Shown here piece after piece: positions 1-7,713 of a DNA stretch of 57,640 nucleotides. Position 1 is the first letter of the stretch. Each line of letters begins with the position of its first letter. The DNA comes from an uncultured Collinsella sp. (GTDB taxonomy: Bacteria > Actinomycetota > Coriobacteriia > Coriobacteriales > Coriobacteriaceae). The stretch lies in assembly GCA_902495155.1 (NCBI GenBank), contig CABUWD010000001.1:1-57640 (forward strand). Direction: 5' to 3'. The position numbers and the translations under genes are program-made. A model generated the notes under the pieces. That model did not search any database, was not told the DNA's origin, and worked only from the letters and a program-made list of their open reading frames with translations.

Positions 1-244
1 AGCTTTACCCTGTAGGGTCCCTGCCGCTACGTTGCAATCAGGGCATCTGGAGTGGACGGCGGCTTGGCTACGAGCTGGGGCTGAAAATCTGAATGGATGG
101 GTGCCGTTGCTGGGAGCGCAGGCGTTGCTGATGATGATCGCTTTGGAGATTGAAAGGCCGGTGGGCTTCGGCGGTTGTTGTGCCGGAAACTACATCCCAG
201 TTTGGAGGCGGATTGTGGGATGGGGGTTCCCGCCGTCCGCCTGT
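1..244. other. left window edge, no recognised gene
   Basis: No gene is recognised here. A frame open from the window edge to about position 283 on the plus strand has no domain that I know and runs into the end hairpin of the neighbouring insertion element, so it is at best the tail of a truncated gene or chance. The reverse-strand frame over the same bases is rich in Pro, Ser and Arg and looks like a shadow. Confidence 0.4.
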
Positions 245-1012
245 CAATCAAAACCACCCCTAAAAGGGGTGGTTTGCTCTTAGGGTATAACCCTTGGATT
301 TCCGGCACGCGTCTAAAGGCGCCGGCCCTCACGGGGTTCGGGCCGCACTGCAGATTGACCCGTGGCGGGCCGGTCAAACCGGCGCTATTTACGCCCCGGC
401 CCCCTGCCGAAGGGGTCCTCGTACTCCTTGACGCTCAGCCGGTCGAGCGCGATGTCGGCCTTCTCCTGCTCCCGGATGTACTTCGCGATCGTGGCCTCGT
501 TCAGGCCGACCGTGGACACGTAGTAGCCCTCGGCCCAGAACTTCCTGTTGCCGAACTTGTACTTCATGTTCGCGTGCTTGTCGAATATCATCAGCGAGCT
601 CTTCCCCTTCAGGTAGCCCATCACGCTCGATACGCTGTACTTCGGCGGGATCGCCAGCAGCACGTGGACGTGGTCAGGCATCAGGTGCCCCTCGATGATC
701 TCTATCCCCTTGTACTGGCAGAGCTTCCTGAAGATCTCCCCAAGGTCGGACCTTATTTGGTTGTAGATGACTTTGCGCCTATACTTCGGCGTGAACACGA
801 CGTGGTACTTGCACATCCACTTCGTGTGCGACAGGCTGTAGGCCTTCTGGGCCATACGCCACCACCGCCCTCTCGACTCGGATTCCTTGCGGCCTGAACA
901 ATCGCAAGTGTCCGGCGAGGGGGCGGCTTTGTAAAACCGTTTGGCCCCACCCGCATAGCGGGTGGTTTCTGATGCGGCGCGCTGCGCGCCCCGCACAGGC
1001 TAAAGCCTCTAA
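245..1012 (-). mobile_element. IS200/IS605-family element, tnpA-only
   Basis: The element is centred on a Y1 HUH transposase and has imperfect palindromes at both ends instead of terminal inverted repeats, as in IS200/IS605 elements. At the 3' side of tnpA, AAACCACCCC (251-260) pairs with GGGGTGGTTT (266-275). At the 5' side, CCACCCGC (947-954) pairs with GCGGGTGG (958-965), followed by a second GC-rich hairpin near 970-992. Both ends carry an AAACCACCC-type arm. No tnpB is present. The exact cleavage sites are not defined; the boundaries are estimates. The 5' end abuts the acetate kinase terminator at 1017, so the insertion left the ackA unit intact. Confidence 0.75.
385..855 (-). CDS. tnpA: IS200-like transposase TnpA
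   Basis: This Y1 single-strand transposase of 156 aa cuts and rejoins the hairpin ends of its own element. The HUH metal-binding motif is visible as HVHVLL in the context MPDHVHVLLAIPP near residue 65, and the catalytic Tyr lies in AKYIREQEK near residue 130. The length is usual for the family (about 130-160 aa). I chose the ATG at 855 because the alignable family sequence starts at MAQKAYSL; the frame continues upstream through low-quality sequence. The reading frame is intact, so the element may still be active. Being tnpA-only, it lacks the TnpB RNA-guided nuclease found in IS605. Confidence 0.93.
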   Translation of the reverse strand: MAQKAYSLSHTKWMCKYHVVFTPKYRRKVIYNQIRSDLGEIFRKLCQYKGIEIIEGHLMPDHVHVLLAIPPKYSVSSVMGYLKGKSSLMIFDKHANMKYKFGNRKFWAEGYYVSTVGLNEATIAKYIREQEKADIALDRLSVKEYEDPFGRGPGRK

Positions 1013-1016
1013 GCAA

Positions 1017-1050
1017 AAAGGCCTCCAGAGCTGTTGCTCTGGAGGCCTTT
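1017..1050 (-). terminator. terminator of the first acetate kinase gene
   Basis: A perfect 15-bp stem (1017-1031 with 1036-1050) with a TGTT loop is followed on the minus strand by a short T run, 22 bases past the stop codon of the acetate kinase gene. Confidence 0.85.
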
Positions 1051-1072
1051 CGTTTACTTGCAAATGCGCGCG

Positions 1073-2251
1073 TTAGTTGTTCTTGGTCAGGCGCTCGACG
1101 TCGTGGGCGATCATGTATTCCTCGTCGGTGGGGATGACCATGACCGTAACGGCGGAACCGGCGGCGCTGATGACCTGCGGTCCGTTACCCACGGCCTCGC
1201 GGTTCTTGTTGTTGTCGATGCGCACGCCCAGCCACTCAAAACAGTCGCAGAAGGCCTTGCGGATCGACCAGTCGTTCTCGCCGATGCCGGCGGTAAAGGT
1301 GATGGTATCCACGCCCGCCATAGAAGCGATCATAGAACCGGCCTGCTGCATGGCCTTGTAGGCGAACATATCGAAGGCGAGCAGGCAACGTTCATCGCCC
1401 TCGGAGGCGCGCGTACGGATGTCGCGGGCGTCGTTGGAGATGCCCGAGATGGCAAGCAGGCCAGACTGCTTGTTCATCATGTCGTCGACTTCCTGGTAGC
1501 TGTATCCGCCCTCGCGCTGAAGATAGCACACGGTGGCCGGGTCGATGGAACCGCAACGGGTACCCATCATCAGACCGTCAAGCGGCGTGAGGCCCATCGT
1601 GGTATCGCGGCACACGCCGTCCTCGATGGCGGCGAGCGAAGCACCGTTGCCCAAATGGCACGAAAGTAGGCGGTGGCAGCGCGAGCCCAGGATCTCCTTG
1701 GCCATCATCCACTCATAGCGGTGGCTCGTGCCGTGGGCGCCGTACTTGCGCACGTGGTACTTGTCGCACACGTCCTTGGGCAGCGCGTAGGTATAGGCGA
1801 CCTCGGGCATGGTCATGTGGAACGAGGTGTCGAAGACCGCCACGTTGGGCAGCTCCGGATACTTCTCACGGCAATACTCAATCGCCGCGGCCTCGCCGTA
1901 GTTGTGCAGCGGGGCGAGCGGGGCCACCTCGAGAATCTTGGCCATAACTTCGTCGTCAACAACTGCGGAATCATCGAAGTGCCAGCCGCCCTGAACGATA
2001 CGATGACCAATGCCATCAATCGTAAAGTCGGTCTTCTCGAGCTCCTCGAGCACACGAGCGATAGCAGAGCGATGATCGGGGAAAGGGACCTCCTCGGTCT
2101 GCTTGGCGCCACCGTTCTCGGAGTGGCCAAAGATGCCCATGTCCGAACCGATACGTTCGCAGTTGCCCTTAGCGAAAACCTCGCGGGTATCGGTATCCAA
2201 AAGCTGATATTTAAGGCTTGAGCTGCCGGCGTTGACAACAAGTACGTTCAT
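1073..2251 (-). CDS. ackA: acetate kinase (downstream copy)
   Basis: Acetate kinase interconverts acetyl phosphate plus ADP with acetate plus ATP in the cytoplasm and is the ATP-yielding step of acetate fermentation. The 392-aa length and the start MNVLVVNAGSSSLKYQ are classic, as are DTSFH near 145, AHGTSHRY near 178, MGTR near 233, the glycine-rich TAGIGEN and PTDEEYMIA near the C-terminus. Two usually constant motifs differ: GHRVVHGGE is GHRIVQGGW and RSGDIDP is RCGSIDP. The SD AAAGGAG lies 5-6 bases before the ATG. It follows a second ackA with its own terminator between them, so the copies are probably separate units. No phosphotransacetylase gene is in the window. Confidence 0.95.
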   Translation of the reverse strand: MNVLVVNAGSSSLKYQLLDTDTREVFAKGNCERIGSDMGIFGHSENGGAKQTEEVPFPDHRSAIARVLEELEKTDFTIDGIGHRIVQGGWHFDDSAVVDDEVMAKILEVAPLAPLHNYGEAAAIEYCREKYPELPNVAVFDTSFHMTMPEVAYTYALPKDVCDKYHVRKYGAHGTSHRYEWMMAKEILGSRCHRLLSCHLGNGASLAAIEDGVCRDTTMGLTPLDGLMMGTRCGSIDPATVCYLQREGGYSYQEVDDMMNKQSGLLAISGISNDARDIRTRASEGDERCLLAFDMFAYKAMQQAGSMIASMAGVDTITFTAGIGENDWSIRKAFCDCFEWLGVRIDNNKNREAVGNGPQVISAAGSAVTVMVIPTDEEYMIAHDVERLTKNN

Positions 2252-2326
2252 GAGACTCCTTTGCAGTGCAATACGGTCGACGCAGACCCCTTAAGGCGGC
2301 CGCATTTTAATAAGAAGTTATCACAA

Positions 2327-2346
2327 CTTGATAAATAGCTATCAAG
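2327..2346 (-). promoter_or_regulatory. palindromic candidate operator upstream of ackA
   Basis: CTTGATA (2327-2333) and TATCAAG (2340-2346) form a perfect 7-bp dyad with a 6-base spacer in the only AT-rich stretch between the two acetate kinase genes. On the minus strand it overlaps a plausible TTGATA -35-like hexamer. A regulator site is inferred; no regulator is identified. Confidence 0.4.
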
Positions 2347-2365
2347 CATATCGCCCAACGAGCGC

Positions 2366-2404
2366 AAAAGAGGGGCCGAACGGCGCTCGGTCGTCCAGCC
2401 CCTC
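2366..2404 (-). terminator. terminator of the upstream acetate kinase gene
   Basis: GAGGGGC/GCCCCTC stem with an inner stem, followed on the minus strand by TTTT, directly after the stop codon at 2416. Confidence 0.7.
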
Positions 2405-2415
2405 CCCTCTTGCAA

Positions 2416-3594
2416 TTACTTGCCGTTGACGATGCGCTCGACGTCGGAAGCGATCATGAACTCCTCGTCCGTGGGGATGACGAAAATCTTGACCTTGGAA
2501 TCCTCGGCAGACAGGCACCAAGCGCCGTCACCACGCAGGGCGTTGCGGGCATGATCCATCTTGACGCCCATAAAGGCCAAGCGGTCGGCCACGCCGGCGC
2601 GGACGGCCGGAGCGTGCTCGCCGATGCCGGCAGTAAAGACCAGGGTGTCCATGCCGCACATGGAAGTAGCCATCTCGGCAGCCTTGGCGGCAATCTTGTA
2701 GACAAACATGTCGAAGGCGAGCTGAGCATCGGGGTCACCAGCGGCGGCGAGCTCCTCGACGTTGCGGCAGTCGTTGGTCTTGCCGCCGGTCACAGCCAAA
2801 AGGCCGGACTTCTTGTTCATCATCTCGTCGACCTCGTCAAAGGTGTAGCCACCCTCGCGCTGCAGGTAGCACACGGTAGCCGGGTCAATGGAGCCGCAGC
2901 GGGTGCCCATCATGACGCCATCGAGCGGGGTGAGGCCCATGGTGGTGTCCATGCACTTGCCGTCCTCGATAGCGCACAGGGAAGCGCCGGAGCCGATATG
3001 GCACACGACGACCTTGCGGGCCTCGCCGTTGGTCATCTCGGCGACCTTCTTGGAGATGTAACGGTAGCTGGTGCCGTGGGCGCCGTACTTACGGATGTGC
3101 AGCTTGTCGCAAACGTCCTTGGGTAGAGCGTAAGTCTTGGCGACCTCGGGCATGTTGAAGTGGAAAGCGGTGTCATAGACCGTGACGTTGGGCAGGTCGG
3201 GATACTGCTCGAGGCAGTACTCGATAACGTTGGCCTCGGGGTTGTTGTGCAGCGGGGCGAGCGGGGCGACCTCGCGGATCTTTGCGAGGACGTCCTCGTC
3301 GACGAGGGAGGAATCGCCGAAGTACCAACCGCCCTGAACGATACGGTGGCCGATGCCCTCGATCTTGACGCCGTTGGCCTCAAGGTCCTTCAGGACGACC
3401 TCGATGGCGACCTTGTGGTCGGGGAACTCAATGTTCTCGGTCACCTTCTTGGAGCCATTGGCAGCATGGGTGAAGGTACCACCGGTAAAGCAGACGCGCT
3501 CGCAGGAGCCCTTTGCGGACACCTTATGGGACTTGGTGTCGATGACCTGATACTTAAGGGTCGAAGATCCCGCGTTGACGACCAGAACGTTCAT
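2416..3594 (-). CDS. ackA: acetate kinase (upstream copy)
   Basis: This is a second 392-aa acetate kinase, roughly 60% identical by eye to its neighbour and therefore an old rather than recent duplicate. It has the N-terminal phosphate-binding MNVLVVNAGSSTLKYQ, DTAFH, AHGTS, MGTRCGSIDP, TAGIGEH and PTDEEFMIA. It shares the GHRIVQGGW and RCGSIDP departures of the other copy, and also reads HGTSYRY where HGTSHRY is usual. The ATG is supported by the pairwise alignment with its neighbour; the SD is weak (a GGGAG-like run). Its role should be acetate formation or acetate activation; whether the two copies differ in direction, regulation or phosphoryl donor cannot be told from sequence. Confidence 0.94.
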   Translation of the reverse strand: MNVLVVNAGSSTLKYQVIDTKSHKVSAKGSCERVCFTGGTFTHAANGSKKVTENIEFPDHKVAIEVVLKDLEANGVKIEGIGHRIVQGGWYFGDSSLVDEDVLAKIREVAPLAPLHNNPEANVIEYCLEQYPDLPNVTVYDTAFHFNMPEVAKTYALPKDVCDKLHIRKYGAHGTSYRYISKKVAEMTNGEARKVVVCHIGSGASLCAIEDGKCMDTTMGLTPLDGVMMGTRCGSIDPATVCYLQREGGYTFDEVDEMMNKKSGLLAVTGGKTNDCRNVEELAAAGDPDAQLAFDMFVYKIAAKAAEMATSMCGMDTLVFTAGIGEHAPAVRAGVADRLAFMGVKMDHARNALRGDGAWCLSAEDSKVKIFVIPTDEEFMIASDVERIVNGK

Positions 3595-3647
3595 GTGTCT
3601 CCCTACTAACAGGCGGTGTGGCGCCGCCAGGTTACATACACTTCAAT

Positions 3648-3681
3648 AATAAACCCAAACGCCCTCGCGCTCGGGTTTATT
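3648..3681. terminator. hairpin between MFS gene and ackA
   Basis: AATAAACCC (3648-3656) pairs with GGGTTTATT (3673-3681), with a GC-rich inner part. It lies just past the stop of the minus-strand MFS gene and upstream of ackA, and most likely ends MFS transcription; the T run after it is poor. Confidence 0.5.
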
Positions 3682-3714
3682 GGGTTGATATATAAGTTAT
3701 CGGTGCCTAAATAC

Positions 3715-4875
3715 TCATGGCCTTTGACTTGTAAGACGAAATAGCGCGGGGATATACACCAGGGAAGAAATCCCGAGCGCAACAAGCAATACGACTCGAA
3801 TGCCCGCAACGCTACTCAGCGCAGCGTTGAGCATATAGAAAAGAACAGCACCCACCGCCACCATCTGGCTTTGAACCGAAATCAGTGAACAGCGCATCGA
3901 TGAATCGGCAGCATTTTGGAAAACTGAGTATTTGATTGGGGCAAACAACGAGTACGCAACCGTCTGCAGCACATAGAACACGGGCAGCAAATTAGCCGGA
4001 GTAAGGGGGATCAAAAACAAAGCTGTCAATACTAAGCGAATGATGCCGCAAATACGCGCAAAACGATCCTTGTCGACATGAGCAATCACACTGGGCACAA
4101 TAAGCCCCATGGAGGCGGAGGCAAAGAGCTGGACCGCAATGGTCACGCCCGAAGCGACGGCATTCATTCCGCGGCCTGCAAGCAACAGTGAGAAAAAGTC
4201 TTCCAGAGCGACGAAGGCAAATGCCTGAGAACAGTCCATGATGAACGCTGACCGAAGAATGCCATTACACGCAATAGCGGCACCGATCATCTTCGGGCTC
4301 ATTCCATGTTCAGGTGTCGCCGCAGCGCCCTCTCTTCGCATCTCAGGAATGCAGACAACAACAACCAACGTCAACACCATAGCGATGATATCTGCCGAAA
4401 GACCAATGAGATATGCACCGACAGACGAAATGAAACCGCCCACGCAAGCGGAGATGGCATAAGAGGCATAGAAAACAAATCGCTCAACGACATTAAGTCT
4501 TACGAGCTGGTCCCGGGAGACGCTGTCAATGTAAATCGCTTCGATGGATCCGCTCACACATGCAGCGGCAAAACCTTTGAGAGCAAACGCGCCGATCAAA
4601 AGCAGAGGAGAACGGACAAGGAGTAGGGCGGCGTAGTATCCAAGCATTCCCACGACGCCAACGAGGCCGCTTACCTTTCGCCCAAACCTGTCAGCAATAT
4701 AGCCAGTAGGAACCTCCAGAATGAACTTGCTCACTTGGTAGGCGATCATCATGCTGGATATCGCCACCATCGAGAAGCCGACAAACTCAAGGTAAACCGT
4801 CAGAAAATACAAGATGGTGCTGAAGTTCGACAGGAAAACGAACGTCATATAGAGCAAAACCATACGGTTTCTCAT
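3715..4875 (-). CDS. MFS transporter
   Basis: This is a 12-helix major facilitator superfamily protein of 386 aa in the cytoplasmic membrane. The signature loop between helices 2 and 3 is visible as GYIADRFGRKVSG near residue 60. Substrate is unknown. I chose the ATG at 4875, preceded by GGAGG at good spacing, over a TTG seven codons upstream. It follows a LysR regulator gene on the same strand by about 120 bases, so LysR control of an efflux or uptake function is a reasonable inference. Amino-acid composition and length are ordinary for the family. Confidence 0.88.
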   Translation of the reverse strand: MRNRMVLLYMTFVFLSNFSTILYFLTVYLEFVGFSMVAISSMMIAYQVSKFILEVPTGYIADRFGRKVSGLVGVVGMLGYYAALLLVRSPLLLIGAFALKGFAAACVSGSIEAIYIDSVSRDQLVRLNVVERFVFYASYAISACVGGFISSVGAYLIGLSADIIAMVLTLVVVVCIPEMRREGAAATPEHGMSPKMIGAAIACNGILRSAFIMDCSQAFAFVALEDFFSLLLAGRGMNAVASGVTIAVQLFASASMGLIVPSVIAHVDKDRFARICGIIRLVLTALFLIPLTPANLLPVFYVLQTVAYSLFAPIKYSVFQNAADSSMRCSLISVQSQMVAVGAVLFYMLNAALSSVAGIRVVLLVALGISSLVYIPALFRLTSQRP

Positions 4876-4994
4876 ACCTCGCCCTCCAAGAGTCAATAAT
4901 CCAAACCGAAATCTTGGAAAAGTATGAGAGCAAAGCCGTCAACCATGCGTTACGAAGCGTCACTATTCACTTGACGACGCGATGCCAAATGGTC

Positions 4995-5885
4995 TCACGA
5001 AGCGAGATGGCGCAATAGGTGAAGGAAAACCGTCTGGTGTCGATCAGTCCACGCATTTTGCCGATAGCAAAAGTAGATAGGCAAGGTTACGTCACGCGAT
5101 CCTTCAATGGAGCACTCGCTCACTTCCGATCCATCCGATGCGAGAGAAGAGCCAGAAAAACCCAATATCAATCCCCCGGCCTGAAGAAACTCAGTCTGCG
5201 CTCTGTTTCCGTATTCGACGTCGCGGAAGCGGAAATTAACCAGCTGAGCTTCGGGACATTGATTGATTGCATTGAGACAGGGCGACAAATTAATAGGAAC
5301 AGCTAACCTGCCGCCCAGTAACTCACGAACGGTCATAGCGTCAACAGATTGATGACCAGCTGGACATGAAAGAACCCTGAGCTCCTTTTCACCCATATAT
5401 TTTGAAGAAAGGACGCTGTCCCGTGGTTCCTCAAATGAGATGGCCGCGTCCGAAATGCCAAGCACAAGTGATTCAAAGCATGTAGCCGTTGGCTGATGCC
5501 ACACATCAAGATGAATCTGAGGGTGCGAGCGTTCAAACGAGTCGTACCAGTTTTCGGAAAAAAGACGCCCCCGCCCATGAAGGCAGGGGGCGTAAAGACG
5601 GAAGTGGCCGTCGGGCGAGACGCCGTCGCCCCTCGATTGGGCGTACTTTTTGAGATCGTCGACTTGTGCCAGGATCACGCGTGCACGACGCGCAAATTCT
5701 CTGCCCGCCGGAGACAAAACAGCCTCCCCCGCCGATCGGTCGAGCAAAACAATCTGATACTCAGATTCCAACTTTTTGATTGCCGACGAAACAGCCTGCG
5801 GACTCACATGAACGGCGCGAGCTGCTTTGCGCACGCCACCATAGTTCGCTACCGCTTGAAGGTATTCGAGTTGAGAAAGCTGCAT
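4995..5885 (-). CDS. LysR-family transcriptional regulator
   Basis: This 296-aa protein begins with the LysR winged HTH: MQLSQLEYLQAVANYGGVRKAARAVHVSPQ-type sequence with the recognition helix near residues 19-40 and the usual linker helix to about residue 90. The remainder is a periplasmic-binding-protein-like effector domain; its ligand is unknown. The SD GGAG stands 6 bases before the ATG. It sits 41 bases after the HIT gene and about 120 before an MFS gene on the same strand, which is the best candidate target. A GC hairpin lies within the gene at 5565-5593 but encodes residues that fit the family. Confidence 0.92.
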   Translation of the reverse strand: MQLSQLEYLQAVANYGGVRKAARAVHVSPQAVSSAIKKLESEYQIVLLDRSAGEAVLSPAGREFARRARVILAQVDDLKKYAQSRGDGVSPDGHFRLYAPCLHGRGRLFSENWYDSFERSHPQIHLDVWHQPTATCFESLVLGISDAAISFEEPRDSVLSSKYMGEKELRVLSCPAGHQSVDAMTVRELLGGRLAVPINLSPCLNAINQCPEAQLVNFRFRDVEYGNRAQTEFLQAGGLILGFSGSSLASDGSEVSECSIEGSRDVTLPIYFCYRQNAWTDRHQTVFLHLLRHLAS

Positions 5886-5926
5886 AGATTACTCCAAAGG
5901 CAGCCAAGTCGACGGGCTACGCGCCC

Positions 5927-6262
5927 TCAGATGAGGTTCTCGCCCAGGTTCTTGCCGCCGAGGACGTGCATGTGGAAGTGCATGACGGTCTGGCCGGCGT
6001 TGACGCCCTTGTTGGAGATGACACGGAAACCGTCCTCCAAGCCCTTGGCCTTAGCGACCTCCTGGATGGCGTGAGCCATGGCGCCCATGGTCTCGGCCGG
6101 CACGTTATCGGCGATATCGCTGTAGTGCTTCTTGGGGATCACGAGCGTGTGGACCGGCGCCTGGGGGTTGAGGTCGTCGAAGGCGATGACCTGGTCGTCC
6201 TCATAGACAACGGTCGAGGGGATCTCGTGGTTGGCGATTTTGCAGAAGATGCAATCACACAT
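5927..6262 (-). CDS. hinT: HIT-family nucleotide hydrolase (HinT-like)
   Basis: HIT proteins hydrolyse purine nucleoside phosphoramidates and related AMP conjugates. The 111-aa length is typical. The N-terminal C-x-x-C pair (DCIFCKI) suggests the zinc-binding subtype, and the histidine triad is visible as HFHMHVLGG near residue 95, with the second-strand motif APVHTLVIPKKH near residue 36. The start is supported by AAAGGA seven bases upstream. It is the first gene of a same-strand run with the LysR and MFS genes, though HinT is usually a housekeeping enzyme and the linkage may be incidental. Confidence 0.95.
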   Translation of the reverse strand: MCDCIFCKIANHEIPSTVVYEDDQVIAFDDLNPQAPVHTLVIPKKHYSDIADNVPAETMGAMAHAIQEVAKAKGLEDGFRVISNKGVNAGQTVMHFHMHVLGGKNLGENLI

Positions 6263-6416
6263 GGCTGGTTCCTTTCTAACGACAACGCAACAGAAGGTGG
6301 CGTTGTTCAGTGAAACACCAAGACAGTTTAGCCCACTTCAAAGATCCGAATTGAGCGAAATCCATTCCTCGGCAATCGCAATGGCCAGAGGGCTTTATCC
6401 ATCCATATGCTCGCGC

Positions 6417-7637
6417 CTATTTAAAGTGTTTGACCTCGGGAACGATCAACACCGGAAGGACGGATAGACCGTAAAGCAGAGTAATAAGCATCATTTGTTT
6501 GTCGTAATCTGAACCGGAAATAGCCGCAATCCCAATAGGAAGCATATAAGAGCCCAAAAGGCTAACTTCGGCCATAATGCCGCCAGCGCTGCCAGCATAA
6601 CGAGTGCCGATTTCAACAAATGAAACTGGCAGAGCTTGAACAACTGGACCCATCATGCTCGTAACGATGCCGCACACTGCAAGCAATACCCCCATGGACT
6701 TCAAGCCCGAGGCAAACCACGCAACTGCAATTGAAATAGAGCCAAGAAGCCCGACAATCACAAGATACGGTCGCGCAAGGCGGCATTTACCGTAAAGCAT
6801 CGGAGCAATCAAGCAGCCGATAATCCCAGCAGCGGTTGTCAGCGCCGCCATTTCGCCGGCCGTCGAAGCATCGGTGCCTCGCACAAGCTCAAGAGCCTGA
6901 GGTAGCACACCGGAAAAGGCGGTCGTGGCGGCAAGTGAGAAAGCGGCGCAAATCGCGCAAAGCCAAACGTTACGCGAACGAAAAGCAGTCAGAAGGGCTT
7001 GGTCGTGCTCAACGCCATCAGGAATAAGTGAGTCATGCTGTGCGTTCTTACCAAATAAACCCCAGAAGATAGTCAGAACGACCAACAACGCTTCTGCAAC
7101 TGTATAGCCCATTAGCACGGAAGACATAAACGCCGATGACGCTTGCGCCGCCGCAATGCCAAAGCAAGTCGCCGCATAGTAAATGCCCATCGCAACATCC
7201 GTCTTATCTGCAAACCAAAGTCCAAGCGTCTTTGCATTATTGGCAGTCAATGCCGCCATCCCCACGCCGATGCAAAACATCGAGACAAGTTGAGCAGGAT
7301 AGTTCGATAGGGTGAAAATTCTGATAGCGCCGCCGACTAAAGAAACACAGAACCCGCCAAGTATCACTACTTTGGGCCCAAGCCTATCTCCAAGTGATCC
7401 GAACGGGAGACTAAAGAAAACCGCCGCAAGCATTGGCGCCAGAAAGAGAGATGAGAATCCGACAGGGTCGATATTCATCTGAGGCATGATGACCGTAGCA
7501 TAGGCAGCGACCTGATACTGCATGAAGTTGCCCAAAAAACAGAGACCACACGTCAACAGCAATATTAACCAGCGGTAACCACTCGAAGCCCGCTTTTGCT
7601 CAACTTTGTGCGCAACTTCGCACGCTTCACCATCCAT
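6417..7637 (-). CDS. MFS transporter, esterase-operon copy A
   Basis: This 406-aa MFS permease has about twelve hydrophobic segments and a G-x-L-x-D-R-x-G type loop (GSLGDRLGPKVV near residue 80). It is a paralogue of the next gene upstream, with which it shares a first helix ending NFMQYQV and the repeated C-terminal-half pattern GTRYAGSAGGI. The ATG has GAGG nine bases upstream. It is the last gene of a three-gene run with a second MFS and a carboxylesterase, so it may export or import an ester or the alcohol or acid released from it. A hairpin at 7661-7695 separates it from its paralogue, so expression may be partly independent. Confidence 0.9.
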   Translation of the reverse strand: MDGEACEVAHKVEQKRASSGYRWLILLLTCGLCFLGNFMQYQVAAYATVIMPQMNIDPVGFSSLFLAPMLAAVFFSLPFGSLGDRLGPKVVILGGFCVSLVGGAIRIFTLSNYPAQLVSMFCIGVGMAALTANNAKTLGLWFADKTDVAMGIYYAATCFGIAAAQASSAFMSSVLMGYTVAEALLVVLTIFWGLFGKNAQHDSLIPDGVEHDQALLTAFRSRNVWLCAICAAFSLAATTAFSGVLPQALELVRGTDASTAGEMAALTTAAGIIGCLIAPMLYGKCRLARPYLVIVGLLGSISIAVAWFASGLKSMGVLLAVCGIVTSMMGPVVQALPVSFVEIGTRYAGSAGGIMAEVSLLGSYMLPIGIAAISGSDYDKQMMLITLLYGLSVLPVLIVPEVKHFK

Positions 7638-7660
7638 TGCACCAACCTCACATTAAAAAT

Positions 7661-7695
7661 GGTCGCGACCCCCATTTCAACTGGAGGTCGCGACC
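7661..7695 (-). terminator. hairpin between the two MFS paralogues
   Basis: GGTCGCGACC occurs at 7661-7670 and again at 7686-7695; being self-complementary, the two form a 10-bp stem with a 15-base loop. On the minus strand it is followed by ATTTTTAAT, so it can act as a full or partial terminator after the upstream MFS gene. Confidence 0.7.
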
Positions 7696-7713
7696 AGGCA
7701 AAACACCGATTAA

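Noticed and set aside
2..283. plus-strand frame open from the window edge into the IS end
   Set aside because: No recognisable domain, composition like non-coding sequence, and the last residues are encoded by the insertion-element hairpin.
5565..5593. GC hairpin (ACGCCCCC/GGGGGCGT) inside the LysR gene, resembling an IS200/IS605 end
   Set aside because: The encoded residues (RLYAPCLHGRGRLF) fit the LysR effector domain without an insertion, so an inserted element end is unlikely.
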